Below are positions 46,116-54,045 of a stretch of DNA of 64,000 nt, in pieces. The notes beneath the pieces were generated by a model that worked only from the letters and a program-made list of their open reading frames with translations, did not search any database and was not told where the DNA came from. Within the stretch, counting starts at the first letter, position 1; each line of letters begins with the position of its first letter. The position numbers and the translations under genes are program-made. The stretch is from Pseudomonas graminis (GTDB taxonomy: Bacteria; Pseudomonadota; Gammaproteobacteria; Pseudomonadales; Pseudomonadaceae), in the NCBI RefSeq assembly GCF_001705435.1, contig NZ_MDEN01000057.1:1-64000 (forward strand), given 5' to 3'.

Positions 46116-46604
46116 ATGGCATTTGACGGATTCATCAAGGTGAACGGGATCGACGGCGAGTCGCTGGATGAGCGCAACAAGGGCTGGATCGAAATCGTGG
46201 CCTACGACTTCGGCGTTAGCCAGAGTACTTCGGCCACCGCCAGCTCGAACGGCGGCGCGGGCTCGGGTCGGGCCAGCCTCAGCGACTTCAGCTTCAGCAA
46301 ACGCCTGGATCAATCCAGCGCTGCGTTGTTTGAAGCCAGTTGCGCGGGCACGCACATCAAGGACCTGACGTTGTGCCTGTACCGCGCGGGAGGCGACAAG
46401 CTCAAGTACTACGAAGTGCGCCTCGAAGAGGTGATCATTTCTGACTTCAGCCAAAGCGGTGAGAGCGGCGAGCCGCTGGAACACGTGCAAATCAACTTCG
46501 GCCGCGTCCGCATTCTGTACACCCAGCAGAAACGCAGCGATGGCGCGGCAGCCGGCAATGTAGTTGGCGGCTGGGACCGCATCGCCAACAAGCGCTTTAG
46601 CTGA
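46116..46604 (+). CDS. hcp: Type VI secretion tube protein Hcp (orphan)
   Basis: A 162-aa Hcp-family protein (start MAFDGFIKVNGIDGES). Hcp hexamers stack into the inner tube of the type VI secretion system, and small effectors are carried inside the ring. Typical beta-barrel segments include GWIEIVAYDFG, DFSFSKRLDQSS and LEHVQINFGRVRILYTQQ. The open frame starts earlier, but the ATG at 46116 is the family start and follows AAGGA. No other structural T6SS gene is in the window, so this is an auxiliary hcp linked to the next gene, a likely cargo. Confidence 0.93.
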   Translation: MAFDGFIKVNGIDGESLDERNKGWIEIVAYDFGVSQSTSATASSNGGAGSGRASLSDFSFSKRLDQSSAALFEASCAGTHIKDLTLCLYRAGGDKLKYYEVRLEEVIISDFSQSGESGEPLEHVQINFGRVRILYTQQKRSDGAAAGNVVGGWDRIANKRFS

Positions 46605-46613
46605 GGACAGCCC

Positions 46614-47564
46614 GTGTCCAAACCACATGTGTTTATCAATGACCGCATACAGACCTATTTCACACTCAAGGCACGGGTGGGCGGAGGTGCGAAGTTCGAT
46701 GTGCTTAACGCACATATCCGAAACGTTGTGGTGATGCCAGGCCAACTGGTGATTGTCAGCGACGGTTCAAACGGCACTCTCACGGCGGAAGAGACAGAGC
46801 TGATGAACCTGGCGCGTAACGTCCATCGTCAAGTGAAAGGGGCGGGCAGCCAGCTCATCGAGAACTACGACCTGCTGCAGAACATGCTCAGTTATGGATC
46901 GCTGGGTATCGGCGCTGCCACCGGGAGTTGGGGCAAGCACCTTGAAGGTGTGAAGAAAACCCTGGAAGAGATCGAGCGGCTTTACAAATTGTCGCTGGCG
47001 CGCGGAACACCCATTGCCCGGCAGGAGTTCATCAACCAGCGAAGAGCGCTGTTTGCCACGCTTGATAAGCAACTGGAAGGCATTGCCCGCTGGGGGACCG
47101 GGTTGCGGAAAAAAGGTCCGCTTAAGAAGATGCTGGGGTTGTCGACCAAGAGTTATCTGCATACGGGCGAGATCCAGGGGTATGCGGAGCGGGTGGGGCG
47201 AATCGCTAGAGTGGCGAAGTTGCTGAAATTCGGGACGCCTGTGGGGATTGGGCTGAATGCAATTTCAGCAGGCCTTGAAATCAAGGAGGCATGTTCGACG
47301 GGGCGGGAGGAGTTTTGTCGGAAGGCGCAACACATCGAAGGTGGCAAATTTGTCCTCAGCACAATGTTTGGTCACGTCGGCGGTGGAGTGGGCGCGTCAG
47401 CAGGAGCCTCGATTTGTGCAGTTGTTTTGGGAGTTCCTACCTATGGAGTCGGCGTAATTGGCTGCGGAATCGTCGGCGGCGTGGTTGGCGGATACAGCGG
47501 AGGTCTAGTTGGTGAATTTGTCGGCGAATTGACCGGCGAGTACATCTATGAGTGGGGCCAATAA
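46614..47564 (+). CDS. Putative Hcp-linked pore-forming effector with glycine zipper
   Basis: A 316-aa protein that I cannot assign to a named family. The first 200 residues are soluble, charged and helical (a coiled-coil-like stretch around 108-128). Residues about 203-222 are hydrophobic. Residues 246-305 form a long glycine-rich membrane segment with many GxxxG steps (GHVGGGVGASAG, GVGVIGCGIVGGVVGGYSGGLVGEFVGE), then the tail YIYEWGQ. It has no signal peptide. Placement 9 bp after hcp and a 1-nt overlap with a small membrane protein gene point to a T6SS effector that inserts in the target inner membrane, in the manner of Tse4. The glycine zipper is seen; toxicity is inferred. It is less GC-rich at its 3' end. 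Confidence 0.72.
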   Translation: MSKPHVFINDRIQTYFTLKARVGGGAKFDVLNAHIRNVVVMPGQLVIVSDGSNGTLTAEETELMNLARNVHRQVKGAGSQLIENYDLLQNMLSYGSLGIGAATGSWGKHLEGVKKTLEEIERLYKLSLARGTPIARQEFINQRRALFATLDKQLEGIARWGTGLRKKGPLKKMLGLSTKSYLHTGEIQGYAERVGRIARVAKLLKFGTPVGIGLNAISAGLEIKEACSTGREEFCRKAQHIEGGKFVLSTMFGHVGGGVGASAGASICAVVLGVPTYGVGVIGCGIVGGVVGGYSGGLVGEFVGELTGEYIYEWGQ

Positions 47565-47935
47565 TGGCAGATATCCCCACCGGACTCTTGGCACTGATAT
47601 TGACAGTGATCACGACCTTACATCTCGCCGGCTACTACATCTTCTTCTACATCAATTTGGAAAAGATCGAAAACCATCTATGCGATATTGAAATGTTTTC
47701 ATTGAACAGAGAGTTCTACGGAGACAGTTTTCTCGGACGAAGGATGAGGGAAACCTTCGTAATGCTGGTTGCAGTGGCCCCAGAGATCTTCTGGAGACAG
47801 GAACGTATCCCCAGGCAAAAGCTTCTCAAATTACCTCCCCGATTGCTGTGGGGAGTGCGGATAGTTTATGGCTCTATGATTTTCATAAGCGTTTATGGGG
47901 GATTGCTCTATTATTTTCGTGCGCCACACGGCTAA
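47564..47935 (+). CDS. Probable immunity protein 1 (two-helix membrane protein)
   Basis: A 123-aa protein with membrane helices at about 6-31 and 95-117 and a charged middle with the shared block GRRMRETFVMLVAVAPEIFWRQERI (about 58-82). Its ATG overlaps the effector stop by one base (TAATG), so the two are translationally coupled. An immunity protein in the inner membrane is the natural partner for a pore-forming effector. Three homologs follow in tandem. I know no described family for them. Confidence 0.7.
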   Translation: MADIPTGLLALILTVITTLHLAGYYIFFYINLEKIENHLCDIEMFSLNREFYGDSFLGRRMRETFVMLVAVAPEIFWRQERIPRQKLLKLPPRLLWGVRIVYGSMIFISVYGGLLYYFRAPHG

Positions 47936-48128
47936 ACAGCGACAAAGTGCGGCCAACTCAAATGATAGTTTTAGTCGGCGGTTTCGAAATCTCAATCACA
48001 GAGTTAGCTTTCTGACTTCTTGAATATTGAGCAGTCACGGGTCGCGCCAACTCGACGGATAGGGGGGAGGGAATCCTTGGGATAATAAAAAATTCTGCCC
48101 GATCGTGAATTACTACAAGGTTAAACAC

Positions 48129-48494
48129 ATGACTTGCCCTACGACTACTGGCCTGCTCGGACTGACTTTAATAATATCAATGTGGATCAATAACCTCCTC
48201 ATGGCATGGTTCACCTATCGAAACATTAACCATCTTGAAAACCGACTATCTCACTGCACGTGCATCAGTGACACCAAAGCCCTTTGGCAAGGAGGATTAA
48301 TAGCCAGGCAAATGCGGTTAAACATGGTAGTTACAGTCATTACGCTGCCCAAAGCAATGTATCGGCGAGGCCACATCACAAAAAATGCTCACCACTCTGT
48401 GCCTCTCCAGCTTAAATTGAGGATCTGGGGAATATACAGCTGGCTTTTCGTTAACTGTACCTGCTTGGCTATATTGGCCTGGCTAACAAAATGA
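48129..48494 (+). CDS. Immunity-like membrane protein 2
   Basis: A 121-aa homolog of immunity protein 1. It shares the TGLL start, a first helix (about 8-30), the central GGLIARQMRLNMVVTVITLPKAMYRR block and a second helix (about 97-117). It has an extra CTCISD motif that it shares with copy 3. The ATG at 48129 with AAGG upstream is preferred to the in-frame GTG at 48105 because it aligns with the start of copy 1. The DNA is AT-richer than neighbouring chromosome, suggesting transfer. A 193-bp gap separates it from copy 1. Confidence 0.65.
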   Translation: MTCPTTTGLLGLTLIISMWINNLLMAWFTYRNINHLENRLSHCTCISDTKALWQGGLIARQMRLNMVVTVITLPKAMYRRGHITKNAHHSVPLQLKLRIWGIYSWLFVNCTCLAILAWLTK

Positions 48495-48883
48495 TTATGC
48501 TCGAGAAGGCCTGGTGGGTGATGGCGGTATTTGGAAGCATATTCGCCAATATCATCATAATGATTTACTTTCAGCTCAATAAGTTAGCCACTATGGAGGA
48601 ACTGCTATCAGATGTGAAACTAGCCCATCTAAATGACTGCAGATGCATATCTGATGCTCGAAGGATGTGGGACGACGGCATTATCGGAAGACAGATGCGC
48701 ATGAACATGGTGACTGTCCTCCTTACTTTTCCGAATTTTATGTACCTCCGTGGAGATATTTCAAAAGACGCAAACTTAAGAGTCCCACCACATTTAAGGG
48801 CCTGGATACTCTGACACCACATCAATCTAAATACAGTATTTGTATGCATGATCGGGCGTTATGCCTTTATCACAGCACAGTGA
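48491..48883 (+). pseudogene. Immunity-like membrane protein 3, interrupted by TGA
   Basis: The ATG overlaps the stop of copy 2 (ATGA). The protein is homologous to copy 2 (CRCISDARRMW, GIIGRQMRMNMVTVLLTFPNFMYLRG), but reading stops at TGA 48812-48814 after 107 aa (end AWIL). The same frame then continues with a hydrophobic helix (INLNTVFVCMIGRYAFITAQ) to a stop at 48881-48883. Read through, it is 130 aa with two helices, like its homologs. A single TGG-to-TGA change explains this. The stopped product lacks the second helix and is probably non-functional. Confidence 0.65.
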
Positions 48884-48897
48884 GAGAAGTGACAAAA

Positions 48898-48933
48898 ATG
48901 ACCGAAAAGTATCTCTATGAATGGACATCGTGA
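48898..48933 (+). pseudogene. Possible 3' remnant of a second effector gene
   Basis: The short frame reads MTEKYLYEWTS then TGA, and the TGA overlaps the ATG of the next immunity copy (TGATG). The intact effector ends LTGEYIYEWGQ with a stop overlapping immunity gene 1 (TAATG). The shared YxYEW tail and the identical junction suggest that this is the last piece of a displaced effector gene. The similarity is short, so this is tentative. Confidence 0.45.
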
Positions 48934-49302
48934 TGGATGACATCCCGACTGGACTACTCTCACTCATCATACTATTGCTCACCGCCGCCCACATTGTGTG
49001 GCTCCCATATATTCTTCTACATATACCTGGAAAAGATCGAAGACTACCTATGTGATATCGAGATGTTCTCATTGAACAGAGCGGTCTGCGGCGACAGTCT
49101 TTTCGGACGAAGAATGAGGGAAACCTTTGTAATGCTGGTCGCAGTCGCACCTGAAATCTTCTGGAGGCAGGAGCGCATTCCCAGGCAAAAACTTCTCAAA
49201 CTGCCTCCCCGGCTGCTGTGGGGAGTGCGGATAATTTATGGCTCGATGATCCTCATCGGCGTGAGTAGCGGACTGCTCTACTATTTTCGCGCGCCTCATT
49301 AA
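48933..49302 (+). pseudogene. Immunity protein copy 4, frameshifted homolog of copy 1
   Basis: The ATG at 48933 begins MDDIPTGLLSLIILLLTAAHIV, matching copy 1. Around 48996-48999 one extra base shifts the frame, and the rest (HIFFYIYLEKIEDYLCDIEMFSLNR...LLWGVRIIYGSMILIGV...YYFRAPH) continues in the +1 frame to 49302. Without the extra base the product would be about 122 aa and very close to copy 1, with most DNA differences silent. So this copy was probably working until recently. A restart at the ATG 48937 gives an unnatural N-terminus. Confidence 0.7.
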
Positions 49303-49527
49303 CGCACTCAGAGGGCGCTGCCTTGGCATGGGTCTACTTCTCCGCAGGTTGAAAAACACAAATAAGGTTCCATGCTGCCAACCCCACCAAGCAGCTCTGC
49401 AGGTGAGCAATACCTCTGAAGAACCGATTCGCGAACTATTCCCCCTCCTCTCCTCTCTTAGTCCAGCAGACCAGACGTCGCACGCCCGCCGTCTACACTT
49501 CCCACACGACCAAAAGAGGATTCCCAC

Positions 49528-50421
49528 ATGCTATGGAAAAAAGGACGTCGCAGTGACAACGTCGTGGACGCACGTGGCGATTCCGGGGGCGGCGGTGGCG
49601 GCGGGATGCGCATTGGCGGCAAGGGGTTGGGGCTTGGGGGGATCGTGATCATCGTCGCGATCGGTCTGCTGACCGGCCAGGACCCGATGCGGATTCTGGG
49701 TGAAATCACCGGCCAGATGGGGTCGGATCAGACAGCCGCGGTCAATCCGCAAACGCGCCAGGCGCCGCCAGCCAATGACGAGCAGGCTGATTTCGTGCGC
49801 GCTGTCCTGGGCGACACCGAAGACACGTGGCAGCAGGCGTTCCAGCAAATGGGGAGTCAGTACAAGGCACCGACCCTGATTCTGTTCAGCGGTCGGGTGC
49901 AATCGGCCTGCGGCTCCGCCTCTTCCGCGAGCGGCCCGTTCTACTGCCCGGCTGACCAGCGCGTGTACCTGGACATGGAGTTCTTCCGTGAAATGAGTCA
50001 ACGCTTCAAGGCCGCAGGAGACTTCGCTCAGGCGTACGTGATTGCGCACGAAGTTGGCCATCATGTGCAGACCTTGCTGGGGGTTTCGGCTAAAGTTGAC
50101 GCCGCCCGCCAACGCGGCATGAAAATGGAAGGTGACAACGGTTTGCTGGTGCGTCAGGAGCTGCAAGCTGACTGCCTGGCAGGCGTTTGGGCCAACAACG
50201 CACAAAAGCGTTTGAACTGGCTGGAGCCGGGTGATATTGAAGAGGCGCTGAACGCCGCCAATGCCATTGGCGACGACCGCTTGCAGCAACAGGGTCAGGG
50301 CCGGGTCGTGCCAGACTCGTTTACCCACGGCACTTCTGCTCAGCGCGTGCGCTGGTTCAAGACAGGTTTTGCCGCAGGACAAATCAACCAATGCGATACA
50401 TTCGCCGCCAAGAGCCTCTGA
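49528..50421 (+). CDS. YpfJ-family neutral zinc metallopeptidase
   Basis: A 297-aa membrane-anchored protein. It has a charged start, a Gly-rich stretch (GGGGGGG, about 19-26), one membrane helix (about 34-50) and an extracytoplasmic peptidase domain. The zinc site HEVGHH (about 175-180) is followed by the third-ligand-like QELQADCLAG. Length and motifs fit the YpfJ/KPN_02809 family. The natural substrate is unknown. It follows the T6SS cassette but has its own start 225 bp later and ordinary core-genome character. Confidence 0.9.
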   Translation: MLWKKGRRSDNVVDARGDSGGGGGGGMRIGGKGLGLGGIVIIVAIGLLTGQDPMRILGEITGQMGSDQTAAVNPQTRQAPPANDEQADFVRAVLGDTEDTWQQAFQQMGSQYKAPTLILFSGRVQSACGSASSASGPFYCPADQRVYLDMEFFREMSQRFKAAGDFAQAYVIAHEVGHHVQTLLGVSAKVDAARQRGMKMEGDNGLLVRQELQADCLAGVWANNAQKRLNWLEPGDIEEALNAANAIGDDRLQQQGQGRVVPDSFTHGTSAQRVRWFKTGFAAGQINQCDTFAAKSL

Positions 50422-50425
50422 TCAC

Positions 50426-51415
50426 ATGATGAAACCGCTTTCGATCCTGTTGTTGGGCACCCTGATGAGCCTCAATGCTCATGCGGCGGATCAGGCGGTT
50501 AAATCCATCAGCCCCGACCGGCTTCAGATCAACGGGACCACCCAGGCCACGCTCGGCCTGAGTCAGAGCTGGGTTCGTCCAAGCCCGCAGGTCCAGCGGG
50601 TTGTCATTGTCTTTCACGGTCGGCTGCGCAACGCGCAAACCTACCTGCGCAGCGTCGAGCGCGCGGCCAACCAGTCGCATCAGCGCTCGAAAACGCTGTT
50701 GATCGCGCCGCAATTTCTCGATGAGAAAGACATTTCACAGCACCGCCTGCCCGAATCGGTGTTGCGCTGGCACGCCAATGACTGGATGGCAGGCGAAAAG
50801 TCGTTGGGCCCCAAGCCAGTCAGCTCGTTTGTGGTCATCGATCACATCCTCAAGCGTCTGAGCGACAGCAAGCTGTTCCCGAATCTGAAGGAGATTGTGA
50901 TCGCTGGCCATTCCGGCGGTGCTCAGGTGGTGCAGCGTTACGCGATGATCGGCGGCAAGGAGGATGCGTTGCTGAAGAAGGAAGGCATCAAGCTGCGCTA
51001 TGTGATCGCCAATCCGTCTTCTTATGCGTATTTCGACGCGACCCGGCCGCTGCCGGTCGATGCGGCGAGCTGCCCGACCTTTGACACTTGGAAGTACGGT
51101 CTTAACAAACTGCCAGCCTATGCCGGCAAGGAAACACCGGCCGAGCTTGAGGCTGCTTACGTGAAGCGCGACATTACTTACCTGCTGGGCGAACTGGACA
51201 CCGATCCGGAGCACCCGGCGCTGGACAAGGATTGTGGCGCCGAAGCACAGGGGCCTCAGCGTCTGGCCCGTGGTCACAACTACTTCGATTACCTGACCAA
51301 GCGTCATCCGGAAGGCTTGAATCAGCGCCTGGTGGAAGTGAAAAACGTCGGGCATAACGGCGAAGCGATGTTCACTTCACCTGAAGGTCAGACGGCGTTG
51401 TTCAAGGCGAATTGA
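50426..51415 (+). CDS. Secreted alpha/beta hydrolase
   Basis: A 329-aa protein with a clear signal peptide (MMKPLSILLLGTLMSLNAHA, cleavage after AHA). It has an alpha/beta-hydrolase core: VVIVFHGRLRNAQTY (oxyanion strand, about 58-72), nucleophile motif AGHSGGAQ (about 162-169) and a C-terminal HNGEAMF His. The Ser-His pair is intact; the substrate is unknown. Its ATG lies 4 nt after the metallopeptidase stop, so the two are probably cotranscribed. The longer open frame overlapping the upstream gene is rejected because of the signal peptide. Confidence 0.83.
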   Translation: MMKPLSILLLGTLMSLNAHAADQAVKSISPDRLQINGTTQATLGLSQSWVRPSPQVQRVVIVFHGRLRNAQTYLRSVERAANQSHQRSKTLLIAPQFLDEKDISQHRLPESVLRWHANDWMAGEKSLGPKPVSSFVVIDHILKRLSDSKLFPNLKEIVIAGHSGGAQVVQRYAMIGGKEDALLKKEGIKLRYVIANPSSYAYFDATRPLPVDAASCPTFDTWKYGLNKLPAYAGKETPAELEAAYVKRDITYLLGELDTDPEHPALDKDCGAEAQGPQRLARGHNYFDYLTKRHPEGLNQRLVEVKNVGHNGEAMFTSPEGQTALFKAN

Positions 51416-51430
51416 GAGCACTGCGCTAGC

Positions 51431-51748
51431 AGGACCTGCTTTAAGCGGGAAGAGGCCGGTGCGTACACCACTCATTTTGCAGTGAATTGCCTGCCGCCTT
51501 CCCGGCTAACGCCGGTCCTACTCGTTAAACGTAATCAGGCAGAAGGAGCGGCTTCAGCCGGGAAAAGGCCGGTGCGTATACCACTAATTTTGTGGTGAAT
51601 TGCCTGACGCCTTCCCGGCTAAAGCCGGTCCTACTCTTTAAACGCGATCCGGTAGTAGGACCGGCTTCAGCCGGGAAAAGGCCGGTGCGTATACCACTCA
51701 TTTTGTGGTGAATTGCCAGACGCTTTACCGGCTAAAGCCGGTCCTACT
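51431..51748. repeat. Three tandem copies of a 113-bp REP-pair unit
   Basis: The word GGCCGGTGCGTA starts at 51454, 51567 and 51680, giving an exact 113-bp period. Each unit contains an inverted pair of REP elements (GGCTTCAGCCGG and CCGGCTAAAGCCGG) around a conserved spacer with CCACTCATTTTGTGGTG, itself a small hairpin. It lies between convergent genes. The copies differ by a few bases. Confidence 0.92.
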
Positions 51749-51763
51749 ATTTGAATGCGCGTC

Positions 51764-52360
51764 CTATTTCACTTCAATCATCTTTCTTAACGCCACGCAA
51801 TCCGCCGCATGCCAATCGGTCAACTCCGGCCACGGGTTGTCCGGCAGATTGACCAGCACGGTCTGACTCCCAGCTGCGCGACCGCAGGCCAGGTCGAACT
51901 GATAGTCACCCACCATCACCATGTCCGACGGCTTCACATTCCACGCTTGGGCCAGCTTCAGCAGGCCTCCCGGATCGGGTTTCGGCGCCGCTTCGTCGCG
52001 ACCGAGCACGTCGTCCACCGCAAAGCAGTCCGCGATGCCGATGGCTTCCAGTGTCACGTGAGCAAGCTCCCGGGCATTACGGGTCAGGATGCCCAGACGA
52101 TACCCCCGCCCTGCCAGCTCCCTCACCAACTCGACAGCCCCCGTCGCGGGTTTGGACTCAATCGCCACCGCGCGCTCGTGCTCCAGCAGCCAGGCATGTT
52201 TGGCCGCTGCGACGTCGGCCGGCAACGCAGCGAGATGCCCGAGGATGTCGTCTTCCTGCGGGATATCCAGCGCCCGTTTAATGGCCGGAAAATCATGGGC
52301 GGCGATAGTCAGCGTGCCGTCCATGTCGAATACCCAGTGGCGTACCTGTTTAAGGCTCAT
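51764..52360 (-). CDS. HAD-superfamily phosphatase
   Basis: A 198-aa HAD subfamily IA hydrolase. Motif I is DMDGTLT (about 12-18), motif II Thr in ILTRN (about 94), Lys in KPDP, and motif IV GDYQFD (about 157-162). A helical cap lies between motifs I and II. Probable phosphatase of a small sugar or glycolate-type phosphate; substrate unknown. The ATG overlaps the tesB stop (ATGA), so the pair is translationally coupled. Confidence 0.88.
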   Translation of the reverse strand: MSLKQVRHWVFDMDGTLTIAAHDFPAIKRALDIPQEDDILGHLAALPADVAAAKHAWLLEHERAVAIESKPATGAVELVRELAGRGYRLGILTRNARELAHVTLEAIGIADCFAVDDVLGRDEAAPKPDPGGLLKLAQAWNVKPSDMVMVGDYQFDLACGRAAGSQTVLVNLPDNPWPELTDWHAADCVALRKMIEVK

Positions 52361-53226
52361 GACCAATCCTTGCGGTGGCGAATCAAACCTTCCTGAGTGA
52401 CGGAAGCCACGAGCTTGCCCGCGCGGTTGAACACGCTTCCGCGGGAAAATCCGCGCGCGTTGCCGGCCCATGGACTGTCCATGGCATAGAGCAGCCAGTC
52501 GTCGGCGCGCAGTTCGCCGTGGAACCACAGCGAGTGATCAAGGCTGGCGATCTGCATGTCTTTCTGCCAGACCGTCCTGCCGTGGGGCAGCAGCGACGTG
52601 GTCAACAGATTGAAGTCCGAGGCGTAGGCGAGCATGTAGCGGTGCAACGCGGGGATGTCGGGCAACGTGCCGTCTGCGCGAAACCACACATACTTCACTG
52701 GGTCCGCAGGCTTGGGATTGTAGGGATCAGACTCGGTGACCGGGCGGAATTCGATGGGCTTGGGGCACAGCAGCTTGTCCTTCATGTGCTCGGGGATGAG
52801 GTGCTCGCGCTGACGCATCAGTTCAAGCTCCGACGGCAGGCTCTCGGGGCCGACCACCTGTGGCATCTGAGTCTGGTGCTCGAAGCCCTCTTCGTCGTAC
52901 TGGAACGACGCGCTGCAGGTGAAGATCGGCTGCCCCTTCTGAATCGCCGTCACCCGGCGCGTGCTGAAACTGCCGCCGTCACGGACCCGGTCGACCTGGT
53001 ACACCACCGGCAGGTGCGCGTCGCCGGGGCGCAAAAAATAGCCATGCAATGAATGCACATGGCGCGCGTCTTCGACCGTCTTGCTCGCCGCCGACAGCGA
53101 CTGCCCCAGCACCTGACCGCCAAACAGCTGGGGAAAGCCAAGGTCCTGGCTGCGCCCGCGAAAGAGGTTTTCTTCGATCGGCTCCAGGCTCAACAGCGAC
53201 ACCAGATCATCCAGCACGTGACTCAT
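52357..53226 (-). CDS. tesB: Acyl-CoA thioesterase II
   Basis: A 289-aa protein with a double hot-dog fold and normal TesB length. It hydrolyses medium and long acyl-CoA to fatty acid and CoA in the cytoplasm. Landmarks are FGGQVLGQSLSAA (about 35-47), HSLHGYFLRPGD (about 58-69), SFSTRRVTAIQKG (about 86-98), and the active-site region SLDHSLWFHGELR and DSPWAGNARGFSRG near the C-terminus. First gene of a two-gene unit with the HAD phosphatase. Confidence 0.94.
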   Translation of the reverse strand: MSHVLDDLVSLLSLEPIEENLFRGRSQDLGFPQLFGGQVLGQSLSAASKTVEDARHVHSLHGYFLRPGDAHLPVVYQVDRVRDGGSFSTRRVTAIQKGQPIFTCSASFQYDEEGFEHQTQMPQVVGPESLPSELELMRQREHLIPEHMKDKLLCPKPIEFRPVTESDPYNPKPADPVKYVWFRADGTLPDIPALHRYMLAYASDFNLLTTSLLPHGRTVWQKDMQIASLDHSLWFHGELRADDWLLYAMDSPWAGNARGFSRGSVFNRAGKLVASVTQEGLIRHRKDWS

Positions 53227-53354
53227 TCAGGGTTCCTCACACGGTCGTCTCGCCGACCGTCATCGCATCAATCAGGCCATGGGCGCCGAAGGTCGGCGCA
53301 GATGGAAGTGGGACGAAATGATACAGAGGTTTGTAGCCCGATTCCCTCAGCGAA

Positions 53355-53918
53355 TCACAGGGTCGCCAGCCAGCCTGGCCGGTTGATGCGATACAGCACG
53401 TGGGGCCTGAGGGGATGACCCTCGGGCAATTTGGGATGATTGAAGTTGTCGGCCGGATCGTTGCGCATGCCGATGGCCTGCATGACCTTTTGCGAGGGCA
53501 GGTTGTTGACCGCCGCGAACGCCACGATTTCATCCAGATCCAGGTGCTCGAAACCGCAGCCGAGCACCGTCCACGCGGCTTCGCTGGCGTAACCCAGGCC
53601 CCAATGCTCGCGAGCCAGGCGCCAGCCGATTTCCACCGCAGGCGTGAACGCCGCTTCAAAGCCCACCACGCTCAAACCGGTGAAACCGATGAATTCGCCG
53701 GTGTCCTTGCGCTCAAGGGCCCAGAACCCAAAACCGTATTCGGCAAAATGCCCGCGCACGCGGCCAATCAGCTTGGCGCTCTCCATGCGGCTCAAGGGCT
53801 GCGGGAAATGGCGCATCACTTGGGGATCGGCGCACATCTGCGCGAAAGCCGGCAAATCATCATCTCGCCATTGACGCATCAACAAGCGTGCGCTGTTGAG
53901 CTCAAGAATCGGCTCCAT
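53355..53918 (-). CDS. GNAT acetyltransferase (RimJ/RimL-like)
   Basis: A 187-aa acetyltransferase of the Acetyltransf_3 type. The start LETARLLMRQW-like segment (LNSARLLMRQWRDDD), the acetyl-CoA loop region EIGWRLAREHWGLGYASEA (about 95-113) and NLPSQKVMQAIGM (about 139-151) are typical. Relatives acetylate ribosomal protein N-termini or small amines; the substrate here is unknown. It is separated from tesB by 128 bp. Confidence 0.88.
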   Translation of the reverse strand: MEPILELNSARLLMRQWRDDDLPAFAQMCADPQVMRHFPQPLSRMESAKLIGRVRGHFAEYGFGFWALERKDTGEFIGFTGLSVVGFEAAFTPAVEIGWRLAREHWGLGYASEAAWTVLGCGFEHLDLDEIVAFAAVNNLPSQKVMQAIGMRNDPADNFNHPKLPEGHPLRPHVLYRINRPGWLATL

Positions 53919-54045
53919 CGATCGTCTCCCTGTGCCTCGCCTTTCAAATTACCCGCCGGCTGGCGATTCTCCCGCTCAGGCAAATCGCTGTGCGGTGGTC
54001 GTCAGAACTGGCAAGATTCCCCTTCGAACCAGACGCGTGCACACC

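Noticed and set aside
48667..48933. Independent 88-aa protein overlapping immunity copy 3
   Set aside because: Its N-terminal part is the out-of-frame reading of copy 3. Only the last codons (48898-48933) show similarity to the effector tail, so it is reported as a remnant.
49531..50391. Open frame of 286 codons on the minus strand
   Set aside because: Antisense to the YpfJ-type metallopeptidase, which has an intact HEVGHH motif and a matching family length.
51431..51748. Possible CRISPR array because of regular spacing
   Set aside because: The units are 113 bp with conserved spacers and palindromic REP cores. There are no short repeats with unique spacers and no cas genes.
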